Source of the DNA: Ruegeria arenilitoris
GTDB taxonomy: Bacteria > Pseudomonadota > Alphaproteobacteria > Rhodobacterales > Rhodobacteraceae
DNA: 64,000 bases
Direction: 5' to 3'
Assembly: GCF_013031355.1 (NCBI RefSeq)
Contig: NZ_WPZO01000003.1
Span: 248,001-312,000, forward strand
The position numbers were made by a program, and so were the translations under genes. Every line of letters begins with the position of its first letter. Within the stretch, counting starts at the first letter, position 1. Shown piece by piece: positions 35,501 to 44,195 of the stretch. The notes beneath the pieces are model-generated. The model worked only from the letters and a program-made list of their open reading frames with translations, had not been told where the DNA came from and did no database searches.

Positions 35501-37159
35501 TCACCGCTGCGCAGTCGCCCATGCCGGGTGAATCCACGGACGATCATTGGCCTTTGGCAAGGCATCTTTGCCCAGCAGGTGATCGGACATCTTCTCGCCC
35601 ACCATGATCGATGGTGCGTTGAGGTTGCCGTTGGTGATCTGCGGGAAAATCGAGCTGTCAGCGACCCGCAGCCCGTCCACACCGATCACCCGACCTTCGG
35701 GATCAACAACCGCGTTTTTGTCGTCGGCCCGACCCATGCGGCAGGTGCCACAGGGGTGATAGGCGCTCTCGGCATGTTCGGCGATAAAGCCGTTCAGCTC
35801 TTCGTCAGTCTGCACATCGGCACCCGGCTGGATTTCCTTGCCCGCAAAGGGTTTGAACGCGTCCTGCCCGAAAATCTCGCGGGTCAGGCGGATACATTTG
35901 CGGAAATCTTCCCAGTCCTTTTCATGGCTCATGTAGTTGAACCGGATCACCGGCGCGTCCTCGGGCCGGTCCGAACGTAGCGTGACCGCTCCACGCGATG
36001 GCGAACGCATCGGCCCGACGTGGGCCTGGAACCCGTGCCCTTCGGCCGCGGCTTGCCCGTCATAGCGAACAGCAATGGGCAGGAAATGGTACTGGATATC
36101 CGGATACTCGACACCCGGGTTTGAACGGATGAAGGCCGCGCTTTCAAACTGGTTCGACGCCCCAAGGCCGGTTTTCGTGAACAGCCACTGCGCCCCGATC
36201 AGGCCTTTGCTGACCAGGTTCCAGTGCTTATACAGCGTGATCGGCTGCAGCGAGGCTTGCTGGATATACAGCTCAAGATGATCCTGCAGGTTCGCACCCA
36301 CGCCGGGCCGGTCGGCCACAACTTCGATCCCGTGCTCGGCCAGATGCGCCGCCGGACCGATACCTGACAGCATCAGCAACTTGGGCGAGTTGATCGAGGA
36401 CGCGGCCAGAACCACCTCGCGTCGCGCACGGATGATTTCCTTTTTGCCGCCACGGATCAGCTCAACGCCGGTCGCACGGCCATTTTCCATGACCACACGC
36501 GACGCCAAGCCGCGCACAACTTCGCAATTGTCACGCTTGAGGGCAGGCTTCAGATAGGCATTTGCCGCCGACCAGCGCCGTCCTTTCCAGACGGTCTGCT
36601 CCATCGGGCCAAAGCCTTCCTGCTTTTCACCGTTGTAGTCGCCAGTGACCTCATAGCCCGCCTGCTGGCCCGCATCGACAAAGGCCTGGAACAAAGGGTT
36701 CTCACGCGGGCCGCGTGACACGTGCAGTGGGCCATCTTTGCCCCGCCATTCGGGATCGCCACCGTGGCCGCCATCATGCCATGTTTCCATGCGTTTGTAA
36801 TACGGAAGCACGTCCGCGTAGGACCAGCCATCCGCGCCCATATCGGACCACGTATCAAAGTCGCGGGCGTGGCCGCGCACATAGACCATCCCGTTGATCG
36901 AGGACGACCCGCCGATCACCTTGCCGCGCGGGCAGGCCAGACGGCGGTTGTTCAGATGCTTCTCGGGCTCGGACTGATAACCCCAGTCATAGCGCGCCAT
37001 GTTCATCGGATAGCTCAGCGCGGCCGGCATTTGGATGAACGGCCCCGCATCGGTGCCGCCATGCTCGATCACCAGAACCGAGGCCCCTGCCTCGCTCAGA
37101 CGATAGGCCATCGCGCAGCCTGCGGACCCTGCGCCAACGATGACGAAATCTGCTTCCAT
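35501..37159 (-). CDS. betA: Choline dehydrogenase
   Basis: 552 aa GMC-family flavoprotein. FAD fold [19 protein letters not shown] at the N-terminus, GMC signature 1 around [19 protein letters not shown], signature 2 [18 protein letters not shown], and the catalytic His-containing [11 protein letters not shown] plus [20 protein letters not shown] near the end. It oxidises choline to betaine aldehyde and can usually continue to glycine betaine. It is third in the betI-betC-betA unit; a stem-loop separates it from betC. Confidence 0.94.
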   Translation of the reverse strand: MEADFVIVGAGSAGCAMAYRLSEAGASVLVIEHGGTDAGPFIQMPAALSYPMNMARYDWGYQSEPEKHLNNRRLACPRGKVIGGSSSINGMVYVRGHARDFDTWSDMGADGWSYADVLPYYKRMETWHDGGHGGDPEWRGKDGPLHVSRGPRENPLFQAFVDAGQQAGYEVTGDYNGEKQEGFGPMEQTVWKGRRWSAANAYLKPALKRDNCEVVRGLASRVVMENGRATGVELIRGGKKEIIRARREVVLAASSINSPKLLMLSGIGPAAHLAEHGIEVVADRPGVGANLQDHLELYIQQASLQPITLYKHWNLVSKGLIGAQWLFTKTGLGASNQFESAAFIRSNPGVEYPDIQYHFLPIAVRYDGQAAAEGHGFQAHVGPMRSPSRGAVTLRSDRPEDAPVIRFNYMSHEKDWEDFRKCIRLTREIFGQDAFKPFAGKEIQPGADVQTDEELNGFIAEHAESAYHPCGTCRMGRADDKNAVVDPEGRVIGVDGLRVADSSIFPQITNGNLNAPSIMVGEKMSDHLLGKDALPKANDRPWIHPAWATAQR

Positions 37160-37176
37160 TTTTCAGGTCTCCATAA

Positions 37177-37209
37177 CCTGCCGAACCACGTTTGGAACCG
37201 TTCGGCAGG
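37177..37209. repeat. Stem-loop between betC and betA
   Basis: CCTGCCGAAC (37177-37186) and GTTCGGCAGG (37200-37209) form a perfect 10-bp stem with a 13-nt loop in the 74-bp gap. No U tract follows in the direction of transcription, so processing or mRNA stability is more likely than termination. Confidence 0.65.
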
Positions 37210-37233
37210 GGTATTTTTCAAAAGGTGAAGAGG

Positions 37234-38742
37234 TTATTCGCCGCGCGGGAAACGCTGGCTTTCCTCAACGGTGTTCAGATCCATGTGATTGCGCATGTAG
37301 CGTTCAGACGCTTTCTGCAGTGGCTGGTAATCCCACGGGTAATAACCACCCTGCCGCAGAGCCTCGTACACGACCCAGCGGCGGGCCTGGCTGGCGCGCA
37401 CGTCGGCGTCGAACTGATCCAGATCCCAGCGAGCTTCGGATTTCGCACGCAGGGATTCCAACGTTCCCGCATGGGCGGGATCTTCGGCAAGGTTAACCTG
37501 TTCGTGCGGGTCGGCCTCAACGTCGAATAGCTGATCGGGATCCAGCGCGCAGCGGTTGTACTTCCACTTACCGTAGCGCAAGGAAACCAACGGAGCGTAG
37601 GACGCCTCGGCCGCGTATTCCATTGCTACCGGCGCGGTCCGCTCAGCCCCTTGTGCCAATGGCACGAGGTCTTCGCCATCAGTCCATGGCGCAATCTCGT
37701 CCATATCTACGCCCGCTAACGTGCCCAAAGTCGGTGTGACGTCGATGGTCGAAACCGGCGTGTCGATCCGTCCGGCAGGCATATCCGGCGCTGAGATCAT
37801 CAGTGGCACTCGGGCCGAACCTTCGTAGAAGTTCATTTTGAACCACAGACCGCGCTCACCCAGCATATCGCCATGATCCGAAACGAAGAGGATGATCGCC
37901 TCTTGCCGCGTGGTTTCCAGAACCTCGAGAATCTCTCCGATCTTGTCGTCCAGATACGAGATATTGGCGAAATACGCGCGACGTGATTTGCGAATATCTT
38001 CCTCAGTGATGTTAAAACTGCGCCAGTCGTTGGCATCGAAGATACGCTTGGAATGCGGGTCCTGATTGTCATAGCCCAGATCCGAGACCTCGGGCAGCAG
38101 GTGTTCGCAATCCTCGTAGAGGTCCCAGTATTTCCGGCGGGCCACATAGGGATCATGCGGGTGGGTAAAGCTGACGGTCACGCACCACGGACGGTCATCA
38201 TTGCCACGCGCCAGATCGTACAGCTTGGCCTTGGCGTTGTATGCGACCTCGTCGTCATACTCCATCTGGTTCGAGATTTCGGCCACGCCCGCACCGGTCA
38301 CCGATCCCATGTTGTGATACCACCAGTCAATCCGCTCACCCGGCTTGCGATAGTCCGGCGTCCAGCCGAAATCGGCGGGGTAGATGTCGGTGGTCAGACG
38401 ATCTTCGAACCCGTGCAGTTGATCCGGGCCGACAAAGTGCATCTTGCCCGACAGGCAGGTGTAATACCCGGCGCGGCGCAGGTGGTGCGCGTAGGTGGGG
38501 ATGTCGCTGCGGAACTCGGCGGCGTTGTCATAGACCCCGGTACGCGAGGGCAACTGGCCGGACATGAAGCTGGCCCGCCCCGGCGCACACAGCGGCGAGG
38601 CCGTGTAGGTATTGGCAAATCGTGTCGACCGCTCTGCCAGCTTTTTCAGGTTCGGAGCATGCAGCCAGTCTGCGGGACCGTCGGGAAAGAGGGTTCCGTT
38701 GAGCTGATCCACCATCAGGATCAGAATGTTTGGTTTTGTCAT
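37234..38742 (-). CDS. betC: Choline-sulfatase
   Basis: 502 aa type I sulfatase. NILILMVDQLNGTLFPDG at the N-terminus supplies a metal Asp. C52-x-P54-x-R56 (LCAPGRASFMSG) is the formylglycine modification motif. FVSDHGDMLGERGLW is a second metal site. A choline-sulfatase C-terminal tail (VYEALRQGGYYPWDYQPLQ) is clear. It hydrolyses choline-O-sulfate to choline and sulfate in the cytosol (no signal peptide). Its ATG overlaps the betI stop by 4 bp, so it is tightly co-translated. Confidence 0.96.
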   Translation of the reverse strand: MTKPNILILMVDQLNGTLFPDGPADWLHAPNLKKLAERSTRFANTYTASPLCAPGRASFMSGQLPSRTGVYDNAAEFRSDIPTYAHHLRRAGYYTCLSGKMHFVGPDQLHGFEDRLTTDIYPADFGWTPDYRKPGERIDWWYHNMGSVTGAGVAEISNQMEYDDEVAYNAKAKLYDLARGNDDRPWCVTVSFTHPHDPYVARRKYWDLYEDCEHLLPEVSDLGYDNQDPHSKRIFDANDWRSFNITEEDIRKSRRAYFANISYLDDKIGEILEVLETTRQEAIILFVSDHGDMLGERGLWFKMNFYEGSARVPLMISAPDMPAGRIDTPVSTIDVTPTLGTLAGVDMDEIAPWTDGEDLVPLAQGAERTAPVAMEYAAEASYAPLVSLRYGKWKYNRCALDPDQLFDVEADPHEQVNLAEDPAHAGTLESLRAKSEARWDLDQFDADVRASQARRWVVYEALRQGGYYPWDYQPLQKASERYMRNHMDLNTVEESQRFPRGE

Positions 38743-39311
38743 TTTTCAGCCTCGAGCAGAGTGTTGAGAACACGCATCGCGTGGTCCACGGCCAGTTGGG
38801 GTTCCTCAGGGGCGCTCAGCGCAGCGCGAATATACAATCCGTCAATCAGCGCGATCATATTCTCGGCCGCTTCGACCGGGTCGCTCAGCAACGGGCGCAA
38901 GGCGTCAACCAGATTGGACCGGAGACGCGCCTGATAAATCTGCCACAAACGCAGGGCGTCTTCGTTTGTCTGGGCCAGAACGTAAAACGTCATCCATGCC
39001 GAGATGACGTCCGGCGTAAAACAGGATGGTGCAAAGCAGGCGCGGATGATGGCCTGTGCCCGTTCCTTTGGCGCTGCTGTTTTCAGCTCCCCCCGCGCTT
39101 CGGCGCCAAAATCTGACAGGATGCGCCGCATTGCGGCCAGAAATATCTGGTCCTTGCCGCCAAAATAGTGATGCGCCAGGGCGCTGGACATTCCGGCCCG
39201 CTTGGCGATTTGGCTGACGGTCACGTCGAGGGACTTCTTCGACCCAAGCTCGGCGATCGTCGCGCGAACGATCGCGTCGCGACGGATTGGCTCCATTCCG
39301 AGTTTCGGCAT
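38739..39311 (-). CDS. betI: TetR-type repressor BetI
   Basis: 190 aa. N-terminal HTH (RDAIVRATIAELGSKKSL and QIAKRAGMSSALAHHYFGG) as in BetI. The C-terminal domain (SAWMTFYVLAQTNEDALRLW, AAENMIALIDGLYIRAAL) matches the BetI ligand domain. It represses bet genes and is released by choline. First gene of betI-betC-betA; a palindrome resembling a BetI operator lies 48-61 bp upstream. Confidence 0.92.
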   Translation of the reverse strand: MPKLGMEPIRRDAIVRATIAELGSKKSLDVTVSQIAKRAGMSSALAHHYFGGKDQIFLAAMRRILSDFGAEARGELKTAAPKERAQAIIRACFAPSCFTPDVISAWMTFYVLAQTNEDALRLWQIYQARLRSNLVDALRPLLSDPVEAAENMIALIDGLYIRAALSAPEEPQLAVDHAMRVLNTLLEAEK

Positions 39312-39358
39312 AGCTATCCCCTCCCAACGATAAGTGGGGAAAACGCTACGGGGTTTTT

Positions 39359-39372
39359 ATTGACTCGTCAAT
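39359..39372. promoter_or_regulatory. Candidate BetI operator
   Basis: ATTGACTCGTCAAT is a perfect palindrome with arms ATTGAC/GTCAAT, 48-61 bp before betI. BetI sites of proteobacteria have ATTGA...TCAAT half-sites (from memory), so this is a likely autoregulatory operator. Confidence 0.6.
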
Positions 39373-39401
39373 TAATAACCGCACACACGCGCAGAATACC
39401 G

Positions 39402-40310
39402 CTAAATCTTGGGCGCAATACTGGGAGTCGTCAGATTACTCCGGTTCAGAACCGCTTCGCGCCAGGCGATAAAGCTGACGGCAGACAGGATCAGTGTACC
39501 GCCTGCGACAACCCACGCATCGACGCTTTCATGAAAGACCAGTGCGCCGACCAACGTGGCCCAGATCAGTTGCAGGAAAGTTACCGGCTGCGTGACCGCC
39601 ACAGGCGCCGCTTTTAACGCGATCGTCATGAAATAGTGTCCCGCTGTGGCAAAGCTGGCGACCAAGAAAAGTACACCCAGATCACGCAGACTGGGCGGCG
39701 TCCAGACCGCCACCGCAAATGGGATCAGGGCAATCGTCACCCAGATTGACATGTGCGCGACGACAACCGATGGCGGAAGATCACGCACAAGTGCCTTTGC
39801 GATCAGGTAGGACCCGCCCAGCCCCAGAGATGTACCCAGCATCGTCAAGTGGCCTGCTGAGACTTCGCGGAATCCGGGCCGCAGAATAATGAGGACGCCG
39901 ATCACCGCCACACAGATCGCGGCAATCCGGCGAAATGCCAGCTTCTCGCCTAGAAACAGCGCCGCGCCCAAGGTGACATAGACCGGAGTCATGTAGTTCA
40001 TCGCCGTGACCTCAGCCAAGGGAATCTGTGTCATCGAGAAAAACCACAGCATCACCGCCACTGCGTGCACGATCCCGCGTATTCCGAACAGCGTCAGGTG
40101 TCGTCGTGTCAGATGTGTTGTCAGGACAAGTTTCAGGGCGGGCAGCAGAAAAACCAGACCGAAGACAAATCTGATGAACGCCGCCTGTATCGGGTCCATC
40201 GTTGAGCCCAGCGACTTGACCAGCGCGGTCATGACAACAAAGGACACCCCGGCGGCAAACATCCAGAACATGCCCACCAGTGGGCGATAAGTGGGGGCAA
40301 GAGTTGTCAT
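39402..40310 (-). CDS. EamA/DMT family transporter
   Basis: 302 aa with ten hydrophobic segments in two EamA repeats. Repeat 1 shows MFWMFAAGVSFVVMTALVKS and FIRFVFGLVFLLPAL. The repeat 1/2 boundary contains LGEKLAFRRIAAICVAVIGVLIILRPG. Metabolite exporter of unknown substrate. ATG 40310 follows the usual short N-terminus. Codirectional with the upstream argO-like gene (40-bp gap). Confidence 0.85.
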   Translation of the reverse strand: MTTLAPTYRPLVGMFWMFAAGVSFVVMTALVKSLGSTMDPIQAAFIRFVFGLVFLLPALKLVLTTHLTRRHLTLFGIRGIVHAVAVMLWFFSMTQIPLAEVTAMNYMTPVYVTLGAALFLGEKLAFRRIAAICVAVIGVLIILRPGFREVSAGHLTMLGTSLGLGGSYLIAKALVRDLPPSVVVAHMSIWVTIALIPFAVAVWTPPSLRDLGVLFLVASFATAGHYFMTIALKAAPVAVTQPVTFLQLIWATLVGALVFHESVDAWVVAGGTLILSAVSFIAWREAVLNRSNLTTPSIAPKI

Positions 40311-40350
40311 GTTAACGGTTGAACACCGAAACCCCAGCCGGAGCAACCCG

Positions 40351-40950
40351 TCACATCACCACAAGTTTGAGAGCAATCCCCAGCATGACCACCCCGATCA
40401 CAACATCCAGAACCTGCCAGGCGCGCGGTCTGGCAAAGACCGGAGAGAGAACTCCGGCCCCATAACCCAAGGAAAAGAAGAACACGAAACTGGACGACAT
40501 CGCGCCCAACGCAAAGGCCAGCCGATCGTCATATTGGGCTGAGATCGACCCGATCAGCACAACCGTATCCAGATAAACATGCGGGTTCAGCCAGGTGAAG
40601 GCCAGAACGGTTAGCAGTACCGACCGCAAGCTGGCACGCTTCCCTTCGGCCAGGTCCATCACCGCACCGCCGCGCCAGGCCGATTGCAGGCTGCGCAGAC
40701 CGTACCATGTCAGAAAGATCGCCCCGCCGTAGCGCATGACCGTTTCGAACCAGGGCGCTGCCGAGGCCAGCGCGCCGAACCCTGCTACGCCCGCCGCAAT
40801 CAGGATGGCGTCGGACACTGCGCAGGTCAGGCACAAGGGCAGTACATGCTCGCGCCGCAAGCCTTGGCGCAGCACAAAAGCGTTCTGTGCACCGATGGCG
40901 AGGATAAGGCTGAAGCCCAATGCGAAGCCTGCGATCAGGGATGTAGACAT
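40351..40950 (-). CDS. argO: LysE/ArgO family amino-acid exporter
   Basis: 199 aa with six helices. LysE-family signature at the N-terminus: GFALGFSLILAIGAQNAFVLRQG. TWLNPHVYLDTVVLIGSIS in the middle. Exports arginine or lysine. AGGAGG precedes the ATG at 40950. It is divergent from an ArgP/LysG-type regulator, the classic arrangement for LysE/ArgO control. The 87-bp gap must contain the operator. Confidence 0.9.
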   Translation of the reverse strand: MSTSLIAGFALGFSLILAIGAQNAFVLRQGLRREHVLPLCLTCAVSDAILIAAGVAGFGALASAAPWFETVMRYGGAIFLTWYGLRSLQSAWRGGAVMDLAEGKRASLRSVLLTVLAFTWLNPHVYLDTVVLIGSISAQYDDRLAFALGAMSSSFVFFFSLGYGAGVLSPVFARPRAWQVLDVVIGVVMLGIALKLVVM

Positions 40951-41037
40951 GTGACCTCCTGTGGTTTCGAGGCATTGACTACGGCTATTGCTGCCTTCTA
41001 TCAAATTAAATATGTTGACCTCAGTTAAGTATGACTA

Positions 41038-41928
41038 ATGCTGCTTGATCCCAATCATCTGTCGGCGCTGTCTTCCATCCTGCGCCACGGTAGCTTTGAA
41101 GCCGCCGCAGTCGAGTTGGCCGTGACGCCCTCGGCCATTTCACAGCGGATCAAAGCGCTGGAGGATCGCGTCGGCGCGGCCCTGATCCATCGCGGCACGC
41201 CCTGCACGGGCACCCCGGCCGGGTTGCGGATTGCGCAACATGCCGAGGATATCGGGCTGCTTGAGGCCAAGCTGGCCCGAGAACTGACCCTGGATCAGGC
41301 AAGTGGCCCGGCCCGCGTTCGCGTGGCCGTTCCCGCCGACGTTCTGGCGACATGGTTCATCGATGCCATGGCGCAGGTTGATGGCTTGCTGTTCGATCTG
41401 GTGGTTGATGATCAGGACCATTCCGCGGAATGGCTGCGGCGCGGAGAGGTCAGCGCTGCCATCACGGTGGGTAGCCAACTGGTGGCAGGTTGCGACACCA
41501 CCGATCTGGGGGCCCTACGCTATATTGCGACAGCAAGCCCAAGCTATATGCACCAGTGGTTTGCCGATGGTGTGACCGCACATACGCTGGCACGGGCTCC
41601 CTGCCTGACATTCAACCGCAAAGATAGCCTGCAGAAATCGTGGATCACCGAACAAACCGGTCAGAGGATTGCGCCGCCCTCGCATTTCCTACCCTCACCG
41701 CAGGGTTTCGTGGACGCGGCAATGGCGGGGATGGGTTGGGGTATGAACCCAATCGGGCTGGCACAGCAAGCGTTGGATGACGGGCGGTTGGTTCCGCTGC
41801 TGCCCGACGCGCCCCTGGACGTACCGCTGACATGGCAAGTGGGCCGCGTATTGTCCTCTGCGCTGGCACCACTGACCGCTTCGGTCAAACAAGTTGCGGC
41901 ACAGGCGTTGCTCCCCACTCAGCACTGA
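41038..41928 (+). CDS. argP: LysR-type regulator ArgP/LysG (IciA)-like
   Basis: 296 aa. HTH at the N-terminus: LDPNHLSALSSILRHGSFEA and LAVTPSAISQRIKALEDRVG, followed by the LysR effector domain (VRVAVPADVLATWFIDAMAQ). The C-terminal GMGWGMNPIGLAQQALDDG is typical of ArgP. It activates the divergent exporter gene in response to arginine/lysine. The ATG overlaps no other gene; upstream TTAA elements (41005-41027) may be its binding site. Confidence 0.9.
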   Translation: MLLDPNHLSALSSILRHGSFEAAAVELAVTPSAISQRIKALEDRVGAALIHRGTPCTGTPAGLRIAQHAEDIGLLEAKLARELTLDQASGPARVRVAVPADVLATWFIDAMAQVDGLLFDLVVDDQDHSAEWLRRGEVSAAITVGSQLVAGCDTTDLGALRYIATASPSYMHQWFADGVTAHTLARAPCLTFNRKDSLQKSWITEQTGQRIAPPSHFLPSPQGFVDAAMAGMGWGMNPIGLAQQALDDGRLVPLLPDAPLDVPLTWQVGRVLSSALAPLTASVKQVAAQALLPTQH

Positions 41929-41937
41929 CAGAACGCC

Positions 41938-43203
41938 TCAAGCCGCCTCAGGCTTTTTTGTGTTCGGCAACACCACCCGGTAACAGGTGATGGCAGCAAA
42001 CAGGCTGACGAGCACGATGAAGAATACCGCCCAGGCGACCTCGTGCATATGCGCGACCGCCGCCAGTGCGGCCGACAGGATAACCGCCGTAATCCGACAG
42101 ATACTCTTGATCGCCGCTGCCCCTTTGACGCGCTGATCCTTGGGGGCCACGTCCCAAAAATACAGTCTTCTGGCCCCGCTGATGCCCGTCACGGCCACGG
42201 TGACGATGAACAGCGCCACCGCGTGAAGATGCACCGCATGATCGATCCCCAGAAAATGCACCGCCAACAGCGTACCCCCGGTGAAGGCCACCATGAGGTT
42301 GCCCACCACCATCACGGCGCGGTGCGATTTCATATTCACCAATTGCCACAAAGGGGCCGAAACCAGATAGCCCGACGCGGATGAGATGATCATGGCCGTC
42401 AAACCTTTGGCTGACGCGTGATGCGCCTCGGCTGCAATCAGGGCAAAGAAGGGCACAGACAGAGACACCACAACCAAAGGCATGCGCATCATCATATAGC
42501 GGCGGAACCAGGCCTGATCGAACATGGCAAGGATGTCGGTGAAATTCTCCGAGAGCTTGCGTTTCCGCACAGCCGGTGCGTCACCCTTGCCCTCGGTCTT
42601 CTTGGCGATCTCGGACATGGCCAGAATGCACAGCCCCGACAGGACGAAGAACGTGACCGAGACGGCAATCACCGCGGAATGGCGCGAAAAGGGTGGGTTT
42701 TCCTTGGTGATCTCATGCACCAGCAGCGCCAGCCCGATGGCCCCCAACCCGCCAATGCCCAGCTGCAAATAGTGCAAGATCATCCGCGATTTGGAATGCA
42801 CATGATCGCCGATGAGGTCGGTATACATCAACGACTGAATCTCTTCGATCAGACCGATCAGGAAGAAGGCCGCAACAAACGCCATGCCGATGGCGGGAAC
42901 CACTCCGGTCGATGCCACCACCACCGCCATGACAAGGCAGGCGCCGATGGCAATTTCAGTCAGAGCAATCCCGCGTTTCTTCTGTTGGCGGGCCGCAATC
43001 GGCTGCGCCAGAAACACGTCCGAGATCATGCTGCCCGCCATTCGGATCGATACCAGAGCCCCGGCAATGAACATCGGCAGTTCCAGCGATACGGCCAGAA
43101 ACGGCAGCACCACAGAGGGGCTGCCCAGCGTCCACGCGACCTGAGACAGAATGCTCTGCCCGGCCAGAACCGGAATGTTCCGCTTGGGTATGGCGTCGGT
43201 CAT
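41938..43203 (-). CDS. MFS-type transporter
   Basis: 421 aa with about twelve hydrophobic segments. It lacks a canonical MFS motif A. The first part (GQSILSQVAWTLGSPSVVLPFLAV) and RMILHYLQLGIGGLGAIGLAL look like the sugar/peptide or MFS_1-type 'cation symporter-like' permeases. Substrate unknown. Converges on argP with a 9-bp gap. No obvious partner. Confidence 0.7.
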   Translation of the reverse strand: MTDAIPKRNIPVLAGQSILSQVAWTLGSPSVVLPFLAVSLELPMFIAGALVSIRMAGSMISDVFLAQPIAARQQKKRGIALTEIAIGACLVMAVVVASTGVVPAIGMAFVAAFFLIGLIEEIQSLMYTDLIGDHVHSKSRMILHYLQLGIGGLGAIGLALLVHEITKENPPFSRHSAVIAVSVTFFVLSGLCILAMSEIAKKTEGKGDAPAVRKRKLSENFTDILAMFDQAWFRRYMMMRMPLVVVSLSVPFFALIAAEAHHASAKGLTAMIISSASGYLVSAPLWQLVNMKSHRAVMVVGNLMVAFTGGTLLAVHFLGIDHAVHLHAVALFIVTVAVTGISGARRLYFWDVAPKDQRVKGAAAIKSICRITAVILSAALAAVAHMHEVAWAVFFIVLVSLFAAITCYRVVLPNTKKPEAA

Positions 43204-43290
43204 ACGATCTCTTGCTTCATCTGCCCCACGGGAAAACTGCCTGCCAGCCTATAGGGTTCCAGGCAACCGGCCAAGAAGCACATGAACGGA

Positions 43291-43321
43291 AAAAGAAAAA
43301 CCCGACCAGTGGCCGGGTTTT
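43291..43321 (-). terminator. Terminator of yebC
   Basis: AAAACCCG (43297-43304) pairs with CGGGTTTT (43314-43321). On the minus strand the T-rich tract TTTTTCTTTT (43291-43300) follows. It starts 23 bp after the yebC stop; the near symmetry could also serve the opposite strand. Confidence 0.85.
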
Positions 43322-43344
43322 CTATGACTGCTATTTGGTGCGGA

Positions 43345-44085
43345 TCAGAGCTGCGCCATGACCTCGTCCGTGGCCTCGAAGTTGGTAGTGACGCGCTGGA
43401 CGTCATCATCGTCTTCCAAAGCATCGACCAGCTTCATCAGCTTTTGCATGTCGTCCAGACCCAACTCGGTCGTTGTGGTCGGCTTCCAGACCAGCTTGGT
43501 CGACTCGGACTCACCCAGCGCGGCTTCCAGCGCGTTCGACACGTCGTTCAGATCGGTATCGGCGCACCAGATGATGTGCCCTTCGTCCGAGCTTTCGACA
43601 TCTTCGGCACCCGCTTCGATGGCTGCTTCGAACACGGTGTCGGCATCGCCAACAGCGGCGGTATAAACCACCTCGCCCTTGCGTTCGAACATGAATCCGA
43701 CCGAGCCGGTCTCGCCCAGGTTTCCGCCGTTTTTCGAGAAGGTCGAGCGCACGGTCGACGCGGTCCGGTTGCGGTTGTCGGTCATCGTCTCAACGATCAC
43801 GGCGACGCCGTTCGGGCCATAGCCCTCGTACCGGATTTCTTCGTAATCGTCGCCCTCGCCTGCAACCGATTTCTTGATCGCTCGGTCGATCACGTCCTTG
43901 GGGACCGAGTTCGACTTGGCTTCCTTAACAGCCAGACGCAGGCGCGGGTTCTTGTCGGGATCGGGATCGCCCATCTTGGCGGCGACGGTGATCTCTTTCG
44001 ACAGTTTGGAAAACAGTTTGGACCGCGCGGCGTCCTGACGCCCCTTGCGGTGCTGGATGTTGGCCCATTTGGAATGGCCTGCCAT
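43345..44085 (-). CDS. yebC: YebC/PmpR family regulatory protein
   Basis: 246 aa. N-terminus [20 protein letters not shown] is the YebC signature. The three-domain structure continues with [40 protein letters not shown] and FMFERKGEV. YebC proteins bind DNA in some species and are reported to affect translation of proline-rich stretches. Monocistronic with its own terminator. Confidence 0.96.
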   Translation of the reverse strand: MAGHSKWANIQHRKGRQDAARSKLFSKLSKEITVAAKMGDPDPDKNPRLRLAVKEAKSNSVPKDVIDRAIKKSVAGEGDDYEEIRYEGYGPNGVAVIVETMTDNRNRTASTVRSTFSKNGGNLGETGSVGFMFERKGEVVYTAAVGDADTVFEAAIEAGAEDVESSDEGHIIWCADTDLNDVSNALEAALGESESTKLVWKPTTTTELGLDDMQKLMKLVDALEDDDDVQRVTTNFEATDEVMAQL

Positions 44086-44195
44086 GTTGCGTCCTCATGA
44101 TAGTGATTGCGTATTCGGCGCTCATATAGACGTTTGCGGGGCATGGGATCAAGAGAGCGGCTTGTCCAAGACCGCCTTGCGGGTATGGTGGCGGC

